Counted from the stretch's first letter, positions 26,301-36,564 are shown. The stretch is 64,000 nt of DNA from Corynebacterium heidelbergense (GCF_028609845.1 NZ_CP063191.1:1054001-1118000); one strand, 5' to 3'. Made by a program: numbers and translations. Notes: generated by a model from the letters alone, not told the origin.

Positions 26301-26999
26301 TTACTGCTTCTTCTCCATCACCAGCAGGAGATCCACGGTGCCGTTCTCGGCGATTTTGGACGCCACGAACTGCGGCGAATTGATGCCATAATCCTTACGG
26401 GCGAAGGGGACCTTGCCTTCAATGATGACGTGCTTGCCCGTGCGCAGGACCTTCAGCGTGGTGGTCACGGAGTTAGTCTTGCCGCGAAGGGTGAGGTCCC
26501 CGGTCACGCTAATCTCCCCGGGCTTGCCGTCGCTGGGTAGGGAGGAGATATCCACCGGCTTGGTGAGCGTGAACTTGGCGTGGGGGTATTCCTTGGTGTT
26601 GAGAATGTGGTTGCGCACGTTGATGTCCCGCTTCTCCACATCGGAGGTGATGCCGTCCACGAGGACGTCCACGCTGCCTTCCTTGACCACATTGTTCTCC
26701 ACCGTGAGACCGCCGGTGATGTTGGTGTTCTTCTCGTTATCCGCCCGGCCGGAGGTGGATTTGCGCTGGCCCGGGAGGACCTCGTCGAAGGTGTAGCCAG
26801 CCTGGGTGCGGTTGGTGCCCGCGCCCTTGACGATTTCCCAGGTGCCGTTCATGTCCGTGGAGGCGGGCTCCCCGCCGGAGGAGATAGAGGCAGTCTGCAG
26901 TCCGCGGTCCGAGAAGAACTGGAATGCAAGGGGGCCCAGAGTGGTCATTGCCAGGGCGATAACGGCGATGATCCCCAGGGTGATGATTCCTTTGCGCAT
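26301..26999 (-). CDS. YceI-family lipocalin-like protein
   Basis: 232 residues. One N-terminal membrane segment (about 5-27) acts as uncleaved anchor or signal. The YceI domain follows: GTWEIVKGAG, AGYTFDEVL, ENNVVKEGSVDVLVDG, RDINVRNHILNTKEYPHAKF and the C-terminal FARKDYGINSPQF with VDLLLVMEK. YceI proteins bind isoprenoid-like lipids such as polyprenol in a beta-barrel. Extracytoplasmic location is predicted. First gene of the yceI - small membrane protein - mgtE run. Confidence 0.9.
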   Translation of the reverse strand: MRKGIITLGIIAVIALAMTTLGPLAFQFFSDRGLQTASISSGGEPASTDMNGTWEIVKGAGTNRTQAGYTFDEVLPGQRKSTSGRADNEKNTNITGGLTVENNVVKEGSVDVLVDGITSDVEKRDINVRNHILNTKEYPHAKFTLTKPVDISSLPSDGKPGEISVTGDLTLRGKTNSVTTTLKVLRTGKHVIIEGKVPFARKDYGINSPQFVASKIAENGTVDLLLVMEKKQ

Positions 27000-27163
27000 G
27001 GTTCTTAGCCTAGCGGGTGGTAGGCAGAAGACCTATCCGCTCGAAGGGGAACAAACGCCCGCCCGCAGGCGTTAAGCGTGGGGGTACACAACACCACATC
27101 GGCGTGCACTAAAGTGTCCACGCGGAGCACAGACCGTTTGATGAAAGGCACGGTGTTTTTAGC

Positions 27164-27547
27164 ATGGCAGATCGGGTTCTACGCGGAAGCCGGATGGGCG
27201 CTGTCTCTTACGAGACGGATCGGGACCACGACTTGGCCCCCCGCCGCACCGTGAAGTATCAGACCGAATCGGGGGAAGTGTTCGACGTCCCCTTCGCCGA
27301 CGATGCCGAAATCCCCAACGAGTGGATGTGCAAGAACGGCCAGTTGGGCACCCTCATGGAGGGTGACGGCCAGGAGTCCAAGCCGGTCAAGCCCCCCCGG
27401 ACTCACTGGGACATGCTCTGCGAGCGCCGCACGATGGAGGAGCTGGACGTCCTCCTGGATGAGCGCATCGAGATTCTGCGCAAGCGCCGCCGCAACGCGG
27501 TGAAGCTCATGAAGGAGCAGGAAAAGGCCAAGGAGAAGAAGAGTTAG
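27164..27547 (+). CDS. rbpA: RNA polymerase-binding protein RbpA
   Basis: 127 residues, close to mycobacterial RbpA over its length: [19 protein letters not shown] at the N-terminus, the core fold with [18 protein letters not shown], the basic linker [10 protein letters not shown], and the sigma-binding helical domain [19 protein letters not shown]. RbpA binds RNA polymerase and the group I sigma factors and helps form the open promoter complex; it is specific to actinobacteria. A Lys-rich tail extends beyond the mycobacterial end. It is monocistronic and its stop overlaps that of the convergent ppm gene by 4 bases (TTAG). Confidence 0.97.
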   Translation: MADRVLRGSRMGAVSYETDRDHDLAPRRTVKYQTESGEVFDVPFADDAEIPNEWMCKNGQLGTLMEGDGQESKPVKPPRTHWDMLCERRTMEELDVLLDERIEILRKRRRNAVKLMKEQEKAKEKKS

Positions 27548-28344
27548 CGCTGGTAAACGGCGCGCTTGACCATCTCCACCCCAAGGTTGCCGAACTCCTT
27601 GACCAGGGTGGAGACCTGGGTCACCCGGTGGGTGGCCCCCCACTTCGTTACCTGCAGCATCGCCTCGGAGACGATGTTGCCGCTCATCTTGGACTCCCCG
27701 ATCTCGCGCTCGGTGAAGGTGATGGGGACCTCTCGCACATCGAAGCCCTCGTGGACTGCGCGCCAGGCTAGGTCCACCTGGAAGACGTAGCCTGCGGAAT
27801 CGACCGTATCCAGGTGAATTGCCTCCAGGACCTCCCGGCGGTAGGCCCGGTAGCCGCCGGTGATATCGGATAACCCGGCGCCCAGTGCGAGCGCCACGTA
27901 GATGTTGCCCCCGCGGCTGAGCAACTGTCGGCTGGTCGGCCAGTTCACGGTCTTGCCGCCCTTGACGTAGCGCGAGCCGATAACGAGATCCGCTCCGGCG
28001 TCCACGCGGTCCAGCAGCAGGTGCAACTGCTCCGGGGCGTGGGAGCCATCCGCATCCATTTCGCACAGGACATCGTACCCGCGGTCGAGCCCCCAGTGGA
28101 ACCCGGCGATGTAGGCGCCGCCGAGGCCACCCTTGCCCTCTCGGTGGAGGACCTGGATGCGCTCGTCCTTGGCGGCGAGCTGATCGGCCACCTCCCCGGT
28201 ACCATCCGGGCTGGAATCGTCCACAACCAGAACGTGGACCCGCTGTGGCTCGGCATCCAGAAGGCGCTTGACGATGAGCGGAAGGTTCTCCCGCTCGTTG
28301 AACGTCGGGATGATGACCAGGGTGTGGTCACTAATTTTTGCCAT
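27544..28344 (-). CDS. Polyprenol-phosphate mannosyltransferase (Ppm-type GT2)
   Basis: 266 residues from ATG 28344, preceded by AGGAAGG. A dolichol-phosphate-mannose-synthase-type family 2 glycosyltransferase: [22 protein letters not shown], the metal site [16 protein letters not shown] and the late [12 protein letters not shown]. It transfers mannose from GDP-mannose to polyprenyl phosphate on the cytoplasmic face, giving the donor for lipoarabinomannan/lipomannan synthesis and protein O-mannosylation. It overlaps lnt by 14 bases. In M. tuberculosis the two activities form one polypeptide (Ppm1); here they are separate but coupled genes, as in corynebacteria. Confidence 0.95.
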   Translation of the reverse strand: MAKISDHTLVIIPTFNERENLPLIVKRLLDAEPQRVHVLVVDDSSPDGTGEVADQLAAKDERIQVLHREGKGGLGGAYIAGFHWGLDRGYDVLCEMDADGSHAPEQLHLLLDRVDAGADLVIGSRYVKGGKTVNWPTSRQLLSRGGNIYVALALGAGLSDITGGYRAYRREVLEAIHLDTVDSAGYVFQVDLAWRAVHEGFDVREVPITFTEREIGESKMSGNIVSEAMLQVTKWGATHRVTQVSTLVKEFGNLGVEMVKRAVYQR

Positions 28345-30013
28345 GTGATCGGCCTTCCTGCCTTCTCGTTGATCTAGTGCCTGAAGTTTCCTTGCGCGGC
28401 CCGTTGCGGCGGCGCGCCAAAGTATATAGCGCCGCGATCGCCACGGCGACCCCTCCCAGGGTAGCCAACGCGGCTTCCACCCCCGGTCCGACACGGGCTG
28501 AGATTGTCCGAGTATCCCGCAGCCCCACCTCCCCCTGCAATACGGCCGGGGTGAAGATCTGCGATCGGCTCTCCACTGAGCCGTCCGGCCGGACGAGGGC
28601 GGACACCCCGGAGGTGGCCGGGACAACGACGGCGCGGTCGTATTCGATGGCCCGCATCCGGCTCATGGCCAACTGCTGATAGGTCATGTCCGTGAAGCCA
28701 AAGGTCGCGTTGTTTGTGGGACTCACCAGCACCTGCGCACCGGAGCGCACCGCATCGCGAAAGGCCCCATCGAAAGCCACCTCATAACACGTGGCTACAC
28801 CCAAAGCCACCGGTCGCCCCTGCCGCGTTGGCACGTGGATGACCCCATTGCCGGTACCCGGCACGAAGGAACCTGCTCGGTCTACGTAGGAGCTCACATG
28901 CCGCAGCAACCCGCGCAGCGGCATGTACTCCCCAAAGGGCTGGAGGAAGCGCTTTTCGTGGCGCTCCCCCGGCCCCAGCCGATCCCCCTGCGGCACCCAG
29001 GCCACCATGACATTGTGATCCACGCTCGTACCCGGGTCCCCCGGCACCGGGTCGGAAGAAACGGTGCCCAGCACGATGGGAGCGCCCACCGCGCGGACCG
29101 CCCATTCGATCTCCGCCCGCGCATCGCTGTTGCTAAAGGGGCTGATGTCCGAGGCATTCTCCGGCCACAGGACCACATCCGGCGGCGGGGCGGTGCCCGC
29201 AGCGACCTGTCGGCCCAGCGCACCGGTCTCGTGCACGTGGTTGTCCAGCACCGCGCGGCGCTGCGAGTTGAAATCCAGACCCAGCCGGGGGACATTGCCC
29301 TGTACTGCGGCCACGCGCAGGTGATTGGCGTCCCCACCATAATCTGCCGCAGGCCGCACGACCGCCGCATGATAACCGACCGCCGCCAGGGACAGGACCA
29401 CTGCGGCTCCGGCGCTGACCAACCGCGGCCGCACATGCCCCCGCGCACCATCCCAGGCCGGCCGCAGGGCCCACCCCACGGCCAGGCCGATGAACACAAC
29501 CGCCCACGTGACCACAGCCGGGCCACCCAACCGAATAAGCCCGGCCATGGGCCCACCGACCTGGCCCCAGGCCAGCCTCCCCCACCCAAACCCGCCGAAC
29601 GGCCAGCGCGAGCGAACCCATTCCACGGCGACGAACCACGCCGGCACTGTCACGAAGAGCCCACCGCGCCGCCCAGCGGCCCATCCCAGCAACACCTTCA
29701 GGCCCAGGCCGAAGGCCAGGGAGTACATCGACTGCACCACCGCCAAGGCAATCCACGCCGACGCGCCGACGAACTCCCCCACCCACGGCAGCAGCAGCGC
29801 GTAGAGCGTCAGGCCCGACAGCCACGACAGCACCGCCGCGCGCCGCCGGGTCACCGTCGCAAAGAACAGCGCCATGCCCACCGGCGCGGCCCACCACAAC
29901 CCCGTCGGCTGATAGGAGGCATACACCAACACCCCCGAGAACACGGCAGCTACGGCGCGCCCGAAAAACCGCAGCGCGCCGGGGAGCCGACGGCCGGAAG
30001 CGGCAGCGATCAC
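28331..30013 (-). CDS. lnt: Apolipoprotein N-acyltransferase
   Basis: 560 residues. N-terminal membrane helices (about 20-215) precede a nitrilase-fold domain. The catalytic Glu-Lys-Cys residues are visible in [21 protein letters not shown] and [12 protein letters not shown], so the enzyme looks active. It adds the third acyl chain to the N-terminal Cys of lipoproteins at the outer face of the membrane, after Lgt and LspA. Several candidate substrates are encoded in this window. GTG start; its first four bases overlap the fxsA stop (GTGA). Cotranscribed with ppm, which in related organisms physically pairs with Lnt. Confidence 0.95.
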   Translation of the reverse strand: MIAAASGRRLPGALRFFGRAVAAVFSGVLVYASYQPTGLWWAAPVGMALFFATVTRRRAAVLSWLSGLTLYALLLPWVGEFVGASAWIALAVVQSMYSLAFGLGLKVLLGWAAGRRGGLFVTVPAWFVAVEWVRSRWPFGGFGWGRLAWGQVGGPMAGLIRLGGPAVVTWAVVFIGLAVGWALRPAWDGARGHVRPRLVSAGAAVVLSLAAVGYHAAVVRPAADYGGDANHLRVAAVQGNVPRLGLDFNSQRRAVLDNHVHETGALGRQVAAGTAPPPDVVLWPENASDISPFSNSDARAEIEWAVRAVGAPIVLGTVSSDPVPGDPGTSVDHNVMVAWVPQGDRLGPGERHEKRFLQPFGEYMPLRGLLRHVSSYVDRAGSFVPGTGNGVIHVPTRQGRPVALGVATCYEVAFDGAFRDAVRSGAQVLVSPTNNATFGFTDMTYQQLAMSRMRAIEYDRAVVVPATSGVSALVRPDGSVESRSQIFTPAVLQGEVGLRDTRTISARVGPGVEAALATLGGVAVAIAALYTLARRRNGPRKETSGTRSTRRQEGRSHGKN

Positions 30014-30456
30014 GGCAGGTCGCGGTGATCGATCACATCACCCCAGCCTTTGATATCCCGGGTGCCCGGCGCCCCATAGCGGGAAGCCGTGATGAAGGAG
30101 GATCCACCCATCTTGATGATGAACCGCTCCGCCGCGCCCTTGAGCACCTTGCGCAGCAGCGCACGGGTGGGCGGCAGCAGCATGAGGATGCCCAGGAAGG
30201 TCGCGACCAGCCCCGGCAGGGCCACGAGGAAAGCACCAAAGGCCGTGAAGGCCATGTCCGCGGTCAACTTGCCGGGGTTTTCCGTCTGATTCTGGGCCCG
30301 GCGGGCCAGCGCCCGCATCTGCCAGGCCGCGAGGGCCACGCCGAGGACGAACAGGACGAACAGCACCAGCAGGGCCCAGCCGAAGCCGATGAGCAGGCCC
30401 AGCAGAACGAAGGCGATGATCTCCACCAGGAGGTAGGCGGCCGAAAACAAGGTCAT
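30010..30456 (-). CDS. FxsA-family membrane protein
   Basis: 148 residues. The FxsA domain covers the first 120: two adjacent N-terminal helices (LLVEIIAFVLLGLLIG and LLVLFVLFVLGVALA) and a third helical region around GAFLVALPGLVATFLGILMLLPPTR, which is the family signature. FxsA in E. coli was named as a suppressor of phage F exclusion; the molecular role is unknown. First gene of the fxsA-lnt-ppm run, joined to lnt by a 4-base overlap. Confidence 0.9.
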   Translation of the reverse strand: MTLFSAAYLLVEIIAFVLLGLLIGFGWALLVLFVLFVLGVALAAWQMRALARRAQNQTENPGKLTADMAFTAFGAFLVALPGLVATFLGILMLLPPTRALLRKVLKGAAERFIIKMGGSSFITASRYGAPGTRDIKGWGDVIDHRDLP

Positions 30457-30538
30457 GTGGGGAGGCTCTTTCTCTTGCGTGCCGACGCCGCTTACCCGAG
30501 CGCCGGATCAACGTCCCCTAGATTACCGCCCCCGCTTC

Positions 30539-31303
30539 TTATCGCGGTGCCCGCCGCCACAGCCAGCGCGGAACGAGCGGGAGGATCCTGGCGAGCACAC
30601 CCAACTTGCGCGGGATCCACACATCCGTGGCATCCGAGCTGATCGCCGCGACCGTGGCCCGCGCGACGGTCTCCGGGGTGGACGACATGGGTGCCGGGGA
30701 CATGCCCTCCGTCATGCGCCCGATGACGAAGCCCGGGCGGACGACGAGCAGGCGCAGACCTGTGGGGGCCAGCGCGTCCTGCATTCCCTGGCAGAAGCCG
30801 TCCAGCCCGGCCTTGGCGGAGCCGTAGACGTAGTTCGGCCGACGCACGCGAGCCCCGGCGATGGAGGAGAAGGCCACGATGGTGCCCCGGTCTCTCGGCT
30901 CCATGGCGCGGGCCAGCTCTGTGAGCAAAACGGCCTGGGCGGTGAAGTCCGTGTGGAGGACACGGTAGACCTCCTCGCCATCGCGCTCCGCGGCGGCCTG
31001 ATCGCCGAGTACCCCGAACATCGCCAGGGCGATATCGATGGGGCCGCCCGTCTGGATCTGTGCGATGAGGTCGCGCTGGGCGGCGGTGTCCGTGGCCTCG
31101 AAGAAAACCACCTCCACATCATCGGCGCCCGCAGAGCGGAGCTCGGCGGCGGTGGTCTGAAGCGCCTCCACCCGCCGGCCGGCCAGGACCATGGTGTTCC
31201 CCGGGGCCAGCAAGCGGGCGACGTGCTCGCCAATCTCGCTGGTCGCCCCGAAAACGGCGATGCGCTGGCCCCGTGGGGTCCGCAACTGTTCTGGCTTAGG
31301 CAT
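30539..31303 (-). CDS. SDR-family oxidoreductase (DprE2-like)
   Basis: 254 residues. Short-chain dehydrogenase with the cofactor motif FGATSEIGEHVARLL and a following VLAGRR, catalytic Ser in AFSSIAG and Tyr/Lys in YVYGSAKAG. The closest class by eye is the DprE2-like group, which reduces a decaprenyl-phospho-2-keto sugar to the arabinose donor. dprE1 is not adjacent, so a different keto-substrate is equally possible. The C-terminus has a short hydrophobic/basic stretch suggesting peripheral membrane association. The start overlaps the helY stop by 8 bases, so both are on one transcript. Confidence 0.82.
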   Translation of the reverse strand: MPKPEQLRTPRGQRIAVFGATSEIGEHVARLLAPGNTMVLAGRRVEALQTTAAELRSAGADDVEVVFFEATDTAAQRDLIAQIQTGGPIDIALAMFGVLGDQAAAERDGEEVYRVLHTDFTAQAVLLTELARAMEPRDRGTIVAFSSIAGARVRRPNYVYGSAKAGLDGFCQGMQDALAPTGLRLLVVRPGFVIGRMTEGMSPAPMSSTPETVARATVAAISSDATDVWIPRKLGVLARILPLVPRWLWRRAPR

Positions 31304-34016
31304 CGATTGCCACTACTCCTCGCTTCATGGCCGCGACCGCCTTGCGGGCCGCCGCGCGCACCTCATCGGAATAACCCGTTTGCTTGATCTGGTCCAGCAG
31401 ATCCATGACCCGCCGACACCAGCGCACGAAGTCCCCGGGGGTGAGCTGAGCCCCGGAGGCCTCCGCCGCCTGCAAGCAGTATTCCAGGGGTGCCCCGGCG
31501 GTCCACTGGTGGGCGGCGGTGGCAAAGGACAAAACCGGCTCCCTGGTCTCAGTCAACCGGTGGCGCTCCTCATCCCGGCGCAACTCCTCGTGGATGCGCA
31601 GGGTCTGGTTGATGGCCTCCTCCAACGCGTCCGTCGGCGGGTGCAGCTCTCCCCCAGTCTCGCGGCGGTTCTCGAAGACGCACGTGCTGACCACTCCCGC
31701 GAGCTCCGCGGGGTCCAACCCATCCCACACGCCCCGGCGCAGACACTGAGCGACGAGGAGATCGGACTCGTGGTGGACCCGGGCCAGCCGCTCGCCCTCC
31801 ATGGTGACCTCCGCCGTGGGGTCCCCGGAGGGGGACGTGCCCATCTGCACATAGTCCAGCTCGGCCAGCAGCGCCAGAATGCGGTCGAACGTGCCCACCA
31901 GGGTGTGCCCCGTGTCCGCGGACTCCCGCTGGTGGAACTCCAGCCGACGTTCGGCCTTGAGGTACAACTCCCCCGCCCGGCACAGTTCCTCCCGCCGCGG
32001 CCAGGAATGCACCGGGTGGGCCTGGACTACCGAGCGCAACTCCCCGGAGGCTGAGGAGCCGCCGCGCGCCCGGGGCTTGAGCTTGGCCGGCTTGTCCACG
32101 TGCATCCGCCGCAGGTTCGCGGCAACCGGGCGGGCTTGGCGCTTCGGGTTGCGCTCCACCCCCCGGTGCAGGCGCATGTGCCCGACCACCACCGGCGTGT
32201 TGCCGAACATGTCCGGGGCCACTCGCTCCGCCCAGCCGTCCTCGGTGATGATCGTGGGGCGTGGGTTGCGCGGATCCCCGTCCGCTCGCGCGACAACTGC
32301 GGTCATGGGGTTTCGTCCCGTGGGCAGGGCGATGATGTCCCCCACCGCAAGCGAGCGCAACAGGGCGGCGACCTCCACCTGCCGGTCCTCCAGGGCCTCC
32401 CGCTTGGCCCGGCGCTCCTCGTGGGCCAACTTCCGTCGCAGCCCCGCGTACTCCACCACCGCCTGAAAATCCTCCGTGCTGCCCTGAACCAACTGCTCCA
32501 GGGCCCGGCGCTGCTCGCGCAGGTCGAGTCGGCGCTTCTGGGTCAGTTCTGCCCGCTCCACGACCGCGCCGTTGGACTGATATTGGGCGAAGGACCTCTC
32601 CAGCAGGCGGTGGGATTGCTCCAGTCCCTTTGTGGCGATGAGGTTCACCGCCATGTTGTAGCCCGGCCGGAAGGTCGAATCCAGCGGATAGGTCCGGGTA
32701 GAGGCGAGATCCGCGACCGCGTGGATATCGATGCCGTGGCTCCACAGCACCACCGCGTTGCCCACCACGTCAATACCCCGCCGCCCCGCGCGGCCTGTGA
32801 GCTGGGTGTATTGCCCCGGCGTGAGATCCACGTGGGCTTCGCCGTTGAACTTCACCAGCTTCTCCAGCACCACGGATCTAGCGGGCATGTTAATCCCTAG
32901 CGCCAGGGTCTCTGTGGCGAAGCACACCTTGAGCAACCCCCGGCTGAACAGTTGCTCTACGATGTGCCGAAAAGCTGGCAGCATCCCGGCGTGGTGCGCA
33001 GCGAATCCCCGCGATAGGGCCCGTCGAAAGTGGCTGAAACCTAGCACCTCGAGGTCCTGTTGGCTGAGCGCGCCGACCCCGGCGTCCACAATGGAGCAAA
33101 TCTCCTCCCGCTCCGCTTCGGTGACCAGATCCACCCGATCCACCAATAGCTGGCGTACGGCGGTATCGCAGCCCACCCGGGAGAAGATGAAGTAGATCGC
33201 CGGCAGCATGCCCGCCTCCAGCATGTTCCCCACCACCTCGGTGCGCTTGGGCCCCTTGCGGCGACCCAGCTCCTCGGCCCGCTGCGCGGCCAACAACACC
33301 TGGCGGTTTACCGCGCCCACGTGCTGATCGGCCGGGTTCTGCGCCGCCTTGGAGAACATCGGCAAAATGCGGGACCCCACCATAACGAACTGGCGCAGCG
33401 GCACGGGGCGGCGCTCCGTGATGACGACGTCCGTATCGCCCCGCACGGTGCGCAACCATCCCCCGAACTCCTCCACATTGCTCACGGTGGCGGATAGGGA
33501 AACCAGGATCACCCGCGGATCCAGGTTGAGGATGGCCTCCTCCCACACTGGGCCGCGGGAGGGATCGGCGAGGAAGTGCACCTCGTCCATGACCACGTGA
33601 GTGAGGGTGCGCAGCCGCTCGGAGTCCGCGTAGATCATGTTGCGCAGCACCTCCGTGGTCATGACCACGATCGGCGCATCCCCGTTGATCGTCACATCCC
33701 CCGTGAGCAGGCCGACGTTGAGCTGGCCGTAGCGCTCCACGAGGTCCCGGTACTTCTGGTTGCTCAGGGCCTTGATGGGGGTGGTGTAGAAGCAGGTGCC
33801 GCCGCTGTAGAAGGCCGCGTGCACCGCGAACTCCCCGACAACGGTCTTGCCTGCACCCGTGGGGGCACCGACCAAGACACCGCGGCCAGCGGAGATGGCG
33901 GCGGCTGCGGTGAGCTGGAACTCGTCGAGGGGGAAGGGATATCCGGCGCGGAAGGCCTCCACTTCCGGGGGGTAGGCGGCGCTATCGGGGACGCTGGGTG
34001 CGGGGTGGGACCTCAT
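31296..34016 (-). CDS. helY: Ski2/Mtr4-like DExH RNA helicase (HelY)
   Basis: 906 residues. Superfamily 2 helicase: Walker A VGAPTGAGKT near residue 52, DEVH box in VVMDEVHFLADPSRG, LSATVSN, then the conserved second RecA domain ending TGRAGRRGIDVVG. The C-terminal half carries the arch-like region and a DSHCT domain. Bacterial members act on RNA, possibly with exoribonucleases. The order helY-tatC-tatA-pafC-pafB matches Rv2092c to Rv2096c of M. tuberculosis. Confidence 0.95.
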   Translation of the reverse strand: MRSHPAPSVPDSAAYPPEVEAFRAGYPFPLDEFQLTAAAAISAGRGVLVGAPTGAGKTVVGEFAVHAAFYSGGTCFYTTPIKALSNQKYRDLVERYGQLNVGLLTGDVTINGDAPIVVMTTEVLRNMIYADSERLRTLTHVVMDEVHFLADPSRGPVWEEAILNLDPRVILVSLSATVSNVEEFGGWLRTVRGDTDVVITERRPVPLRQFVMVGSRILPMFSKAAQNPADQHVGAVNRQVLLAAQRAEELGRRKGPKRTEVVGNMLEAGMLPAIYFIFSRVGCDTAVRQLLVDRVDLVTEAEREEICSIVDAGVGALSQQDLEVLGFSHFRRALSRGFAAHHAGMLPAFRHIVEQLFSRGLLKVCFATETLALGINMPARSVVLEKLVKFNGEAHVDLTPGQYTQLTGRAGRRGIDVVGNAVVLWSHGIDIHAVADLASTRTYPLDSTFRPGYNMAVNLIATKGLEQSHRLLERSFAQYQSNGAVVERAELTQKRRLDLREQRRALEQLVQGSTEDFQAVVEYAGLRRKLAHEERRAKREALEDRQVEVAALLRSLAVGDIIALPTGRNPMTAVVARADGDPRNPRPTIITEDGWAERVAPDMFGNTPVVVGHMRLHRGVERNPKRQARPVAANLRRMHVDKPAKLKPRARGGSSASGELRSVVQAHPVHSWPRREELCRAGELYLKAERRLEFHQRESADTGHTLVGTFDRILALLAELDYVQMGTSPSGDPTAEVTMEGERLARVHHESDLLVAQCLRRGVWDGLDPAELAGVVSTCVFENRRETGGELHPPTDALEEAINQTLRIHEELRRDEERHRLTETREPVLSFATAAHQWTAGAPLEYCLQAAEASGAQLTPGDFVRWCRRVMDLLDQIKQTGYSDEVRAAARKAVAAMKRGVVAIDA

Positions 34017-34047
34017 AACCCTTGCGACTCTACGCGGGCCCGCCCGG

Positions 34048-35094
34048 CTAGAGCACGTCCTCGAAGAAGGAGTCGCTGGAGCTGAGGTCGCCGAGGCCCT
34101 CGCGGCGGCCCAGGGGCTCCTGGCGGGGACGCGCGGAGCTCACGCTCGTGGGGGCGGGGGTCGGCTCTGGGGTAGGTGCCGGTTCCGGGGTGGGTGCGGC
34201 GACCGGGGCGGCGGATTCGATGGAGGTCGCGGTTTCGTCCTGCGCATCCAGCCACCCCGGGCGCTGCCGCTTGCGGCGCCGGTCGTTGAACCGGGCGATC
34301 TGCGTGGCGATTTCCATCATGAAGCACAGCGCCAGGGCCAGGCAGACCATAGAGACTGGGTCCTGCCCCGGGGTCGCGAAGGCGGCGAAGATGAACAGGA
34401 CGACGATGATGTAGCGCCGCTTCTCCTTGAGCTGCTGGTAGCTGATCACGCCCGCGAGGTTGAGCAGAACGGTGAGCAGCGGCACCTCGAAGCTGACCCC
34501 AAAGATGACGAGCAGGCCGATCGCGAAGCTGAAGTACCGCTCGCCGTTGAGCGCGGCGATCTGGGCCTCGTCGCCGATGGACATGAGGAACTCCAGGCCC
34601 TGGGAGAGCACGAAGTACGCGAGAACGGCGCCGAGGACGAACAGGGCCCCCGCGGCGCCGCCCACCCCCAGGGTCCAGCGCTTCTCGTTCTTCTTCAGCC
34701 CCGGCGTGATGTAACCCCAGATTTGCCCGAGCCACACCGGGGAGGAGAAGACGAGGCCCGCGAGACCGCCGACCTTCAACCGGAGTACGAACATCTCAAA
34801 GGGGCCGGTGGCCAGCAGCCGACAGTCCCCCGTGCTGGAGCCAAACCGCGATTCCGGGGGCAGGGAGCAGTAGGGGGCCTTGAGGATATCCCCCAGGCTG
34901 GGAATGGGCCCAACCCGGGTGCCGTACCACAGGTAGCCGACGATGGTGCCGAGGAGGATGGCCGCTAGGGCCACGAGAAGCCGACGGCGCAGCTCCTGGA
35001 TGTGCTGGACCAGGGTCATCGTGCCGTCGGCGTTTTTGGGGGCGCGATGGGACCGCCGGGTCTTAGCGCGCCGAGTGCTGGGGGTGGAGGCCAT
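34048..35094 (-). CDS. tatC: Twin-arginine translocase subunit TatC
   Basis: 348 residues from ATG 35094. Six membrane helices lie between about 40 and 250, opening with the conserved MTLVQHIQELRRRL, the cytoplasmic patch that reads the twin-arginine motif. After the last helix comes a tail of about 90 residues rich in Pro, Ala, Thr and Ser, longer than in E. coli. TatC binds Tat signal peptides and, with TatA, moves folded proteins across the membrane. A likely client is the Tat lipoprotein at 23780-24691. tatA lies 46 bases upstream. Confidence 0.96.
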   Translation of the reverse strand: MASTPSTRRAKTRRSHRAPKNADGTMTLVQHIQELRRRLLVALAAILLGTIVGYLWYGTRVGPIPSLGDILKAPYCSLPPESRFGSSTGDCRLLATGPFEMFVLRLKVGGLAGLVFSSPVWLGQIWGYITPGLKKNEKRWTLGVGGAAGALFVLGAVLAYFVLSQGLEFLMSIGDEAQIAALNGERYFSFAIGLLVIFGVSFEVPLLTVLLNLAGVISYQQLKEKRRYIIVVLFIFAAFATPGQDPVSMVCLALALCFMMEIATQIARFNDRRRKRQRPGWLDAQDETATSIESAAPVAAPTPEPAPTPEPTPAPTSVSSARPRQEPLGRREGLGDLSSSDSFFEDVL

Positions 35095-35140
35095 GTGCTC
35101 TATCGCGTGGGGGAAAAAGGGGCGAGGGCGGGTGGAGGCG

Positions 35141-35452
35141 CTAGTTCTGCCCGTTGTCGATGCGCGGCTGCTGGGCCTGCGGTTGCGCTTGGGGCTGGGC
35201 CTGCTGCTGGGCCTGGAGGCGGTGCATGGACTGCTCCGGGGTCTCCCCGGCGGCGGGCTGCTGGGCGATCTGCGCGGGCTGGGCGGCATCTGCCTGCCCG
35301 CGGTTGCCGTCCTGCTTCATCTCATCCATCTCGGATTTGAAGATGCGCATGGAACGCCCGAGGGAACGCGCCGCGTTAGGAAGCCGGGTTGCTCCGAACA
35401 ACAGGAAGATGACCAGAACAATGAGGGCGATTTCCCACGGTCCGAGGGACAT
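35141..35452 (-). CDS. tatA: Twin-arginine translocase subunit TatA
   Basis: 103 residues. Single N-terminal helix (PWEIALIVLVIFLLFG), the hinge and the amphipathic helix ATRLPNAARSLGRSMRIFKSE, then a disordered Gln/Ala/Pro-rich tail with repeated QAQPQ units. TatA oligomers form the translocation path engaged by TatC. It has only one TatA-type gene here; actinobacteria usually also encode TatB elsewhere. Placed between pafC and tatC with 40-50 base gaps. Confidence 0.96.
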   Translation of the reverse strand: MSLGPWEIALIVLVIFLLFGATRLPNAARSLGRSMRIFKSEMDEMKQDGNRGQADAAQPAQIAQQPAAGETPEQSMHRLQAQQQAQPQAQPQAQQPRIDNGQN

Positions 35453-35494
35453 AAGTTTTGCCTTTCCGCTATCTACTTGAGTGCGCGCCCAACT

Positions 35495-36562
35495 CTACCC
35501 CCACGAGCGGGTCTCGTATACCGCTAGCGCCGTGCTGGTGCGCTCGTGAATTCGCGCCGCGACCTCTGCGGAGTGCACCCCGGCGAGCTCCTGGCAGTAG
35601 GCCACCACGAACCTGTCCAGCCACTCCCCGGTGTCTGGGATGTAAACGGGTATGTCTCCCTCCTCGTCCGTTTGGATGCTGCCATCTTCCCGATCGTCCT
35701 CGTCGACGAACAGCGGGAAGTACTCGAGCATCCAGGCCGCAGTTCGGTGCAGGCTTAGCTCCGCCCAGTTCTCCGTGCTGCCCAGGGCGAAGGGATCGTC
35801 CGGATCGACGTCCGGTTCTTGGCGCTCCGGCGCGCTTCCCGGCTCCCCCAGTTGCACCCCTTCCAAGCGGGCGAGGGCGAAGGTGCGGTGGGTTTCAAAG
35901 ACACGACCGGACGGGTCCACCTCGCGGGCGAAGAGGTAGGTGTTGCCGTCGATCACGCTGAGCAGATCGGGGATGAGAACGCGCTGTCCCACCCGGTCGG
36001 AGGACAGGGAGTGATAGATTCCCGTCACGGTCCGGCGTTGGGCGATGGCCTGGCGCAGTGCGGCGATGTTCCTTGCCTGTGCCGGCGGGGTGTCGGTGGT
36101 GGGGTTCCGGCGTGTTGTTCTTGGGGACGCCACCTGCCCGGAATCCGCGCTGGTCAGCCCCCGCAGGTGGCGATCCACCTGCTCCCGGGAGTTCTGCAAC
36201 ACCGTGTGGATCTTCCCCATGACGCTGTCGATGCTGGCCTGCTGGGCGGGCTCGGCGATCGCGCGGAGGGATTGCAAACTCAGCAGCAACACGCCCGCCT
36301 CCACCGTGGTGAGGATGGGGGCTCCGTCCAAGCCGGCGGTGAACTCCACGCTGGCCCCGGTCTGGCCAATGGCGACTTCCACAAGCGAACCCGGGTAGTG
36401 CCCCGGCAGGCCGCACAGGGATAGTTGCCGCAGCTCGTGCCGGATCTGGGCCACGGAGGTGCCCAGATCCGCGGCTGCCTGCATGAGGGTTCCCTCCGGG
36501 TGGGCCCGGAACCAGTTGAGCACGCTCCAGGTGTGTAGGAACCGTGCGGTGGTATCGGCCAT
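35495..36562 (-). CDS. pafC: WYL-domain transcription regulator PafC
   Basis: 355 residues from ATG 36562. N-terminal winged-helix region (FLHTWSVLNWFRAHPEGTLMQAAADLG), a middle WYL domain (RRTVTGIYHSLSSDRVGQRVLIPDLL, then NTYLFARE) and a C-terminal WCX extension. With PafB it forms the PafBC activator that in mycobacteria drives the RecA-independent DNA damage response, probably sensing single-stranded DNA. The start is 2 bases after the pafB stop. Despite the name, neither protein is part of the pupylation chemistry. Confidence 0.93.
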   Translation of the reverse strand: MADTTARFLHTWSVLNWFRAHPEGTLMQAAADLGTSVAQIRHELRQLSLCGLPGHYPGSLVEVAIGQTGASVEFTAGLDGAPILTTVEAGVLLLSLQSLRAIAEPAQQASIDSVMGKIHTVLQNSREQVDRHLRGLTSADSGQVASPRTTRRNPTTDTPPAQARNIAALRQAIAQRRTVTGIYHSLSSDRVGQRVLIPDLLSVIDGNTYLFAREVDPSGRVFETHRTFALARLEGVQLGEPGSAPERQEPDVDPDDPFALGSTENWAELSLHRTAAWMLEYFPLFVDEDDREDGSIQTDEEGDIPVYIPDTGEWLDRFVVAYCQELAGVHSAEVAARIHERTSTALAVYETRSWG

Positions 36563-36564
36563 CC

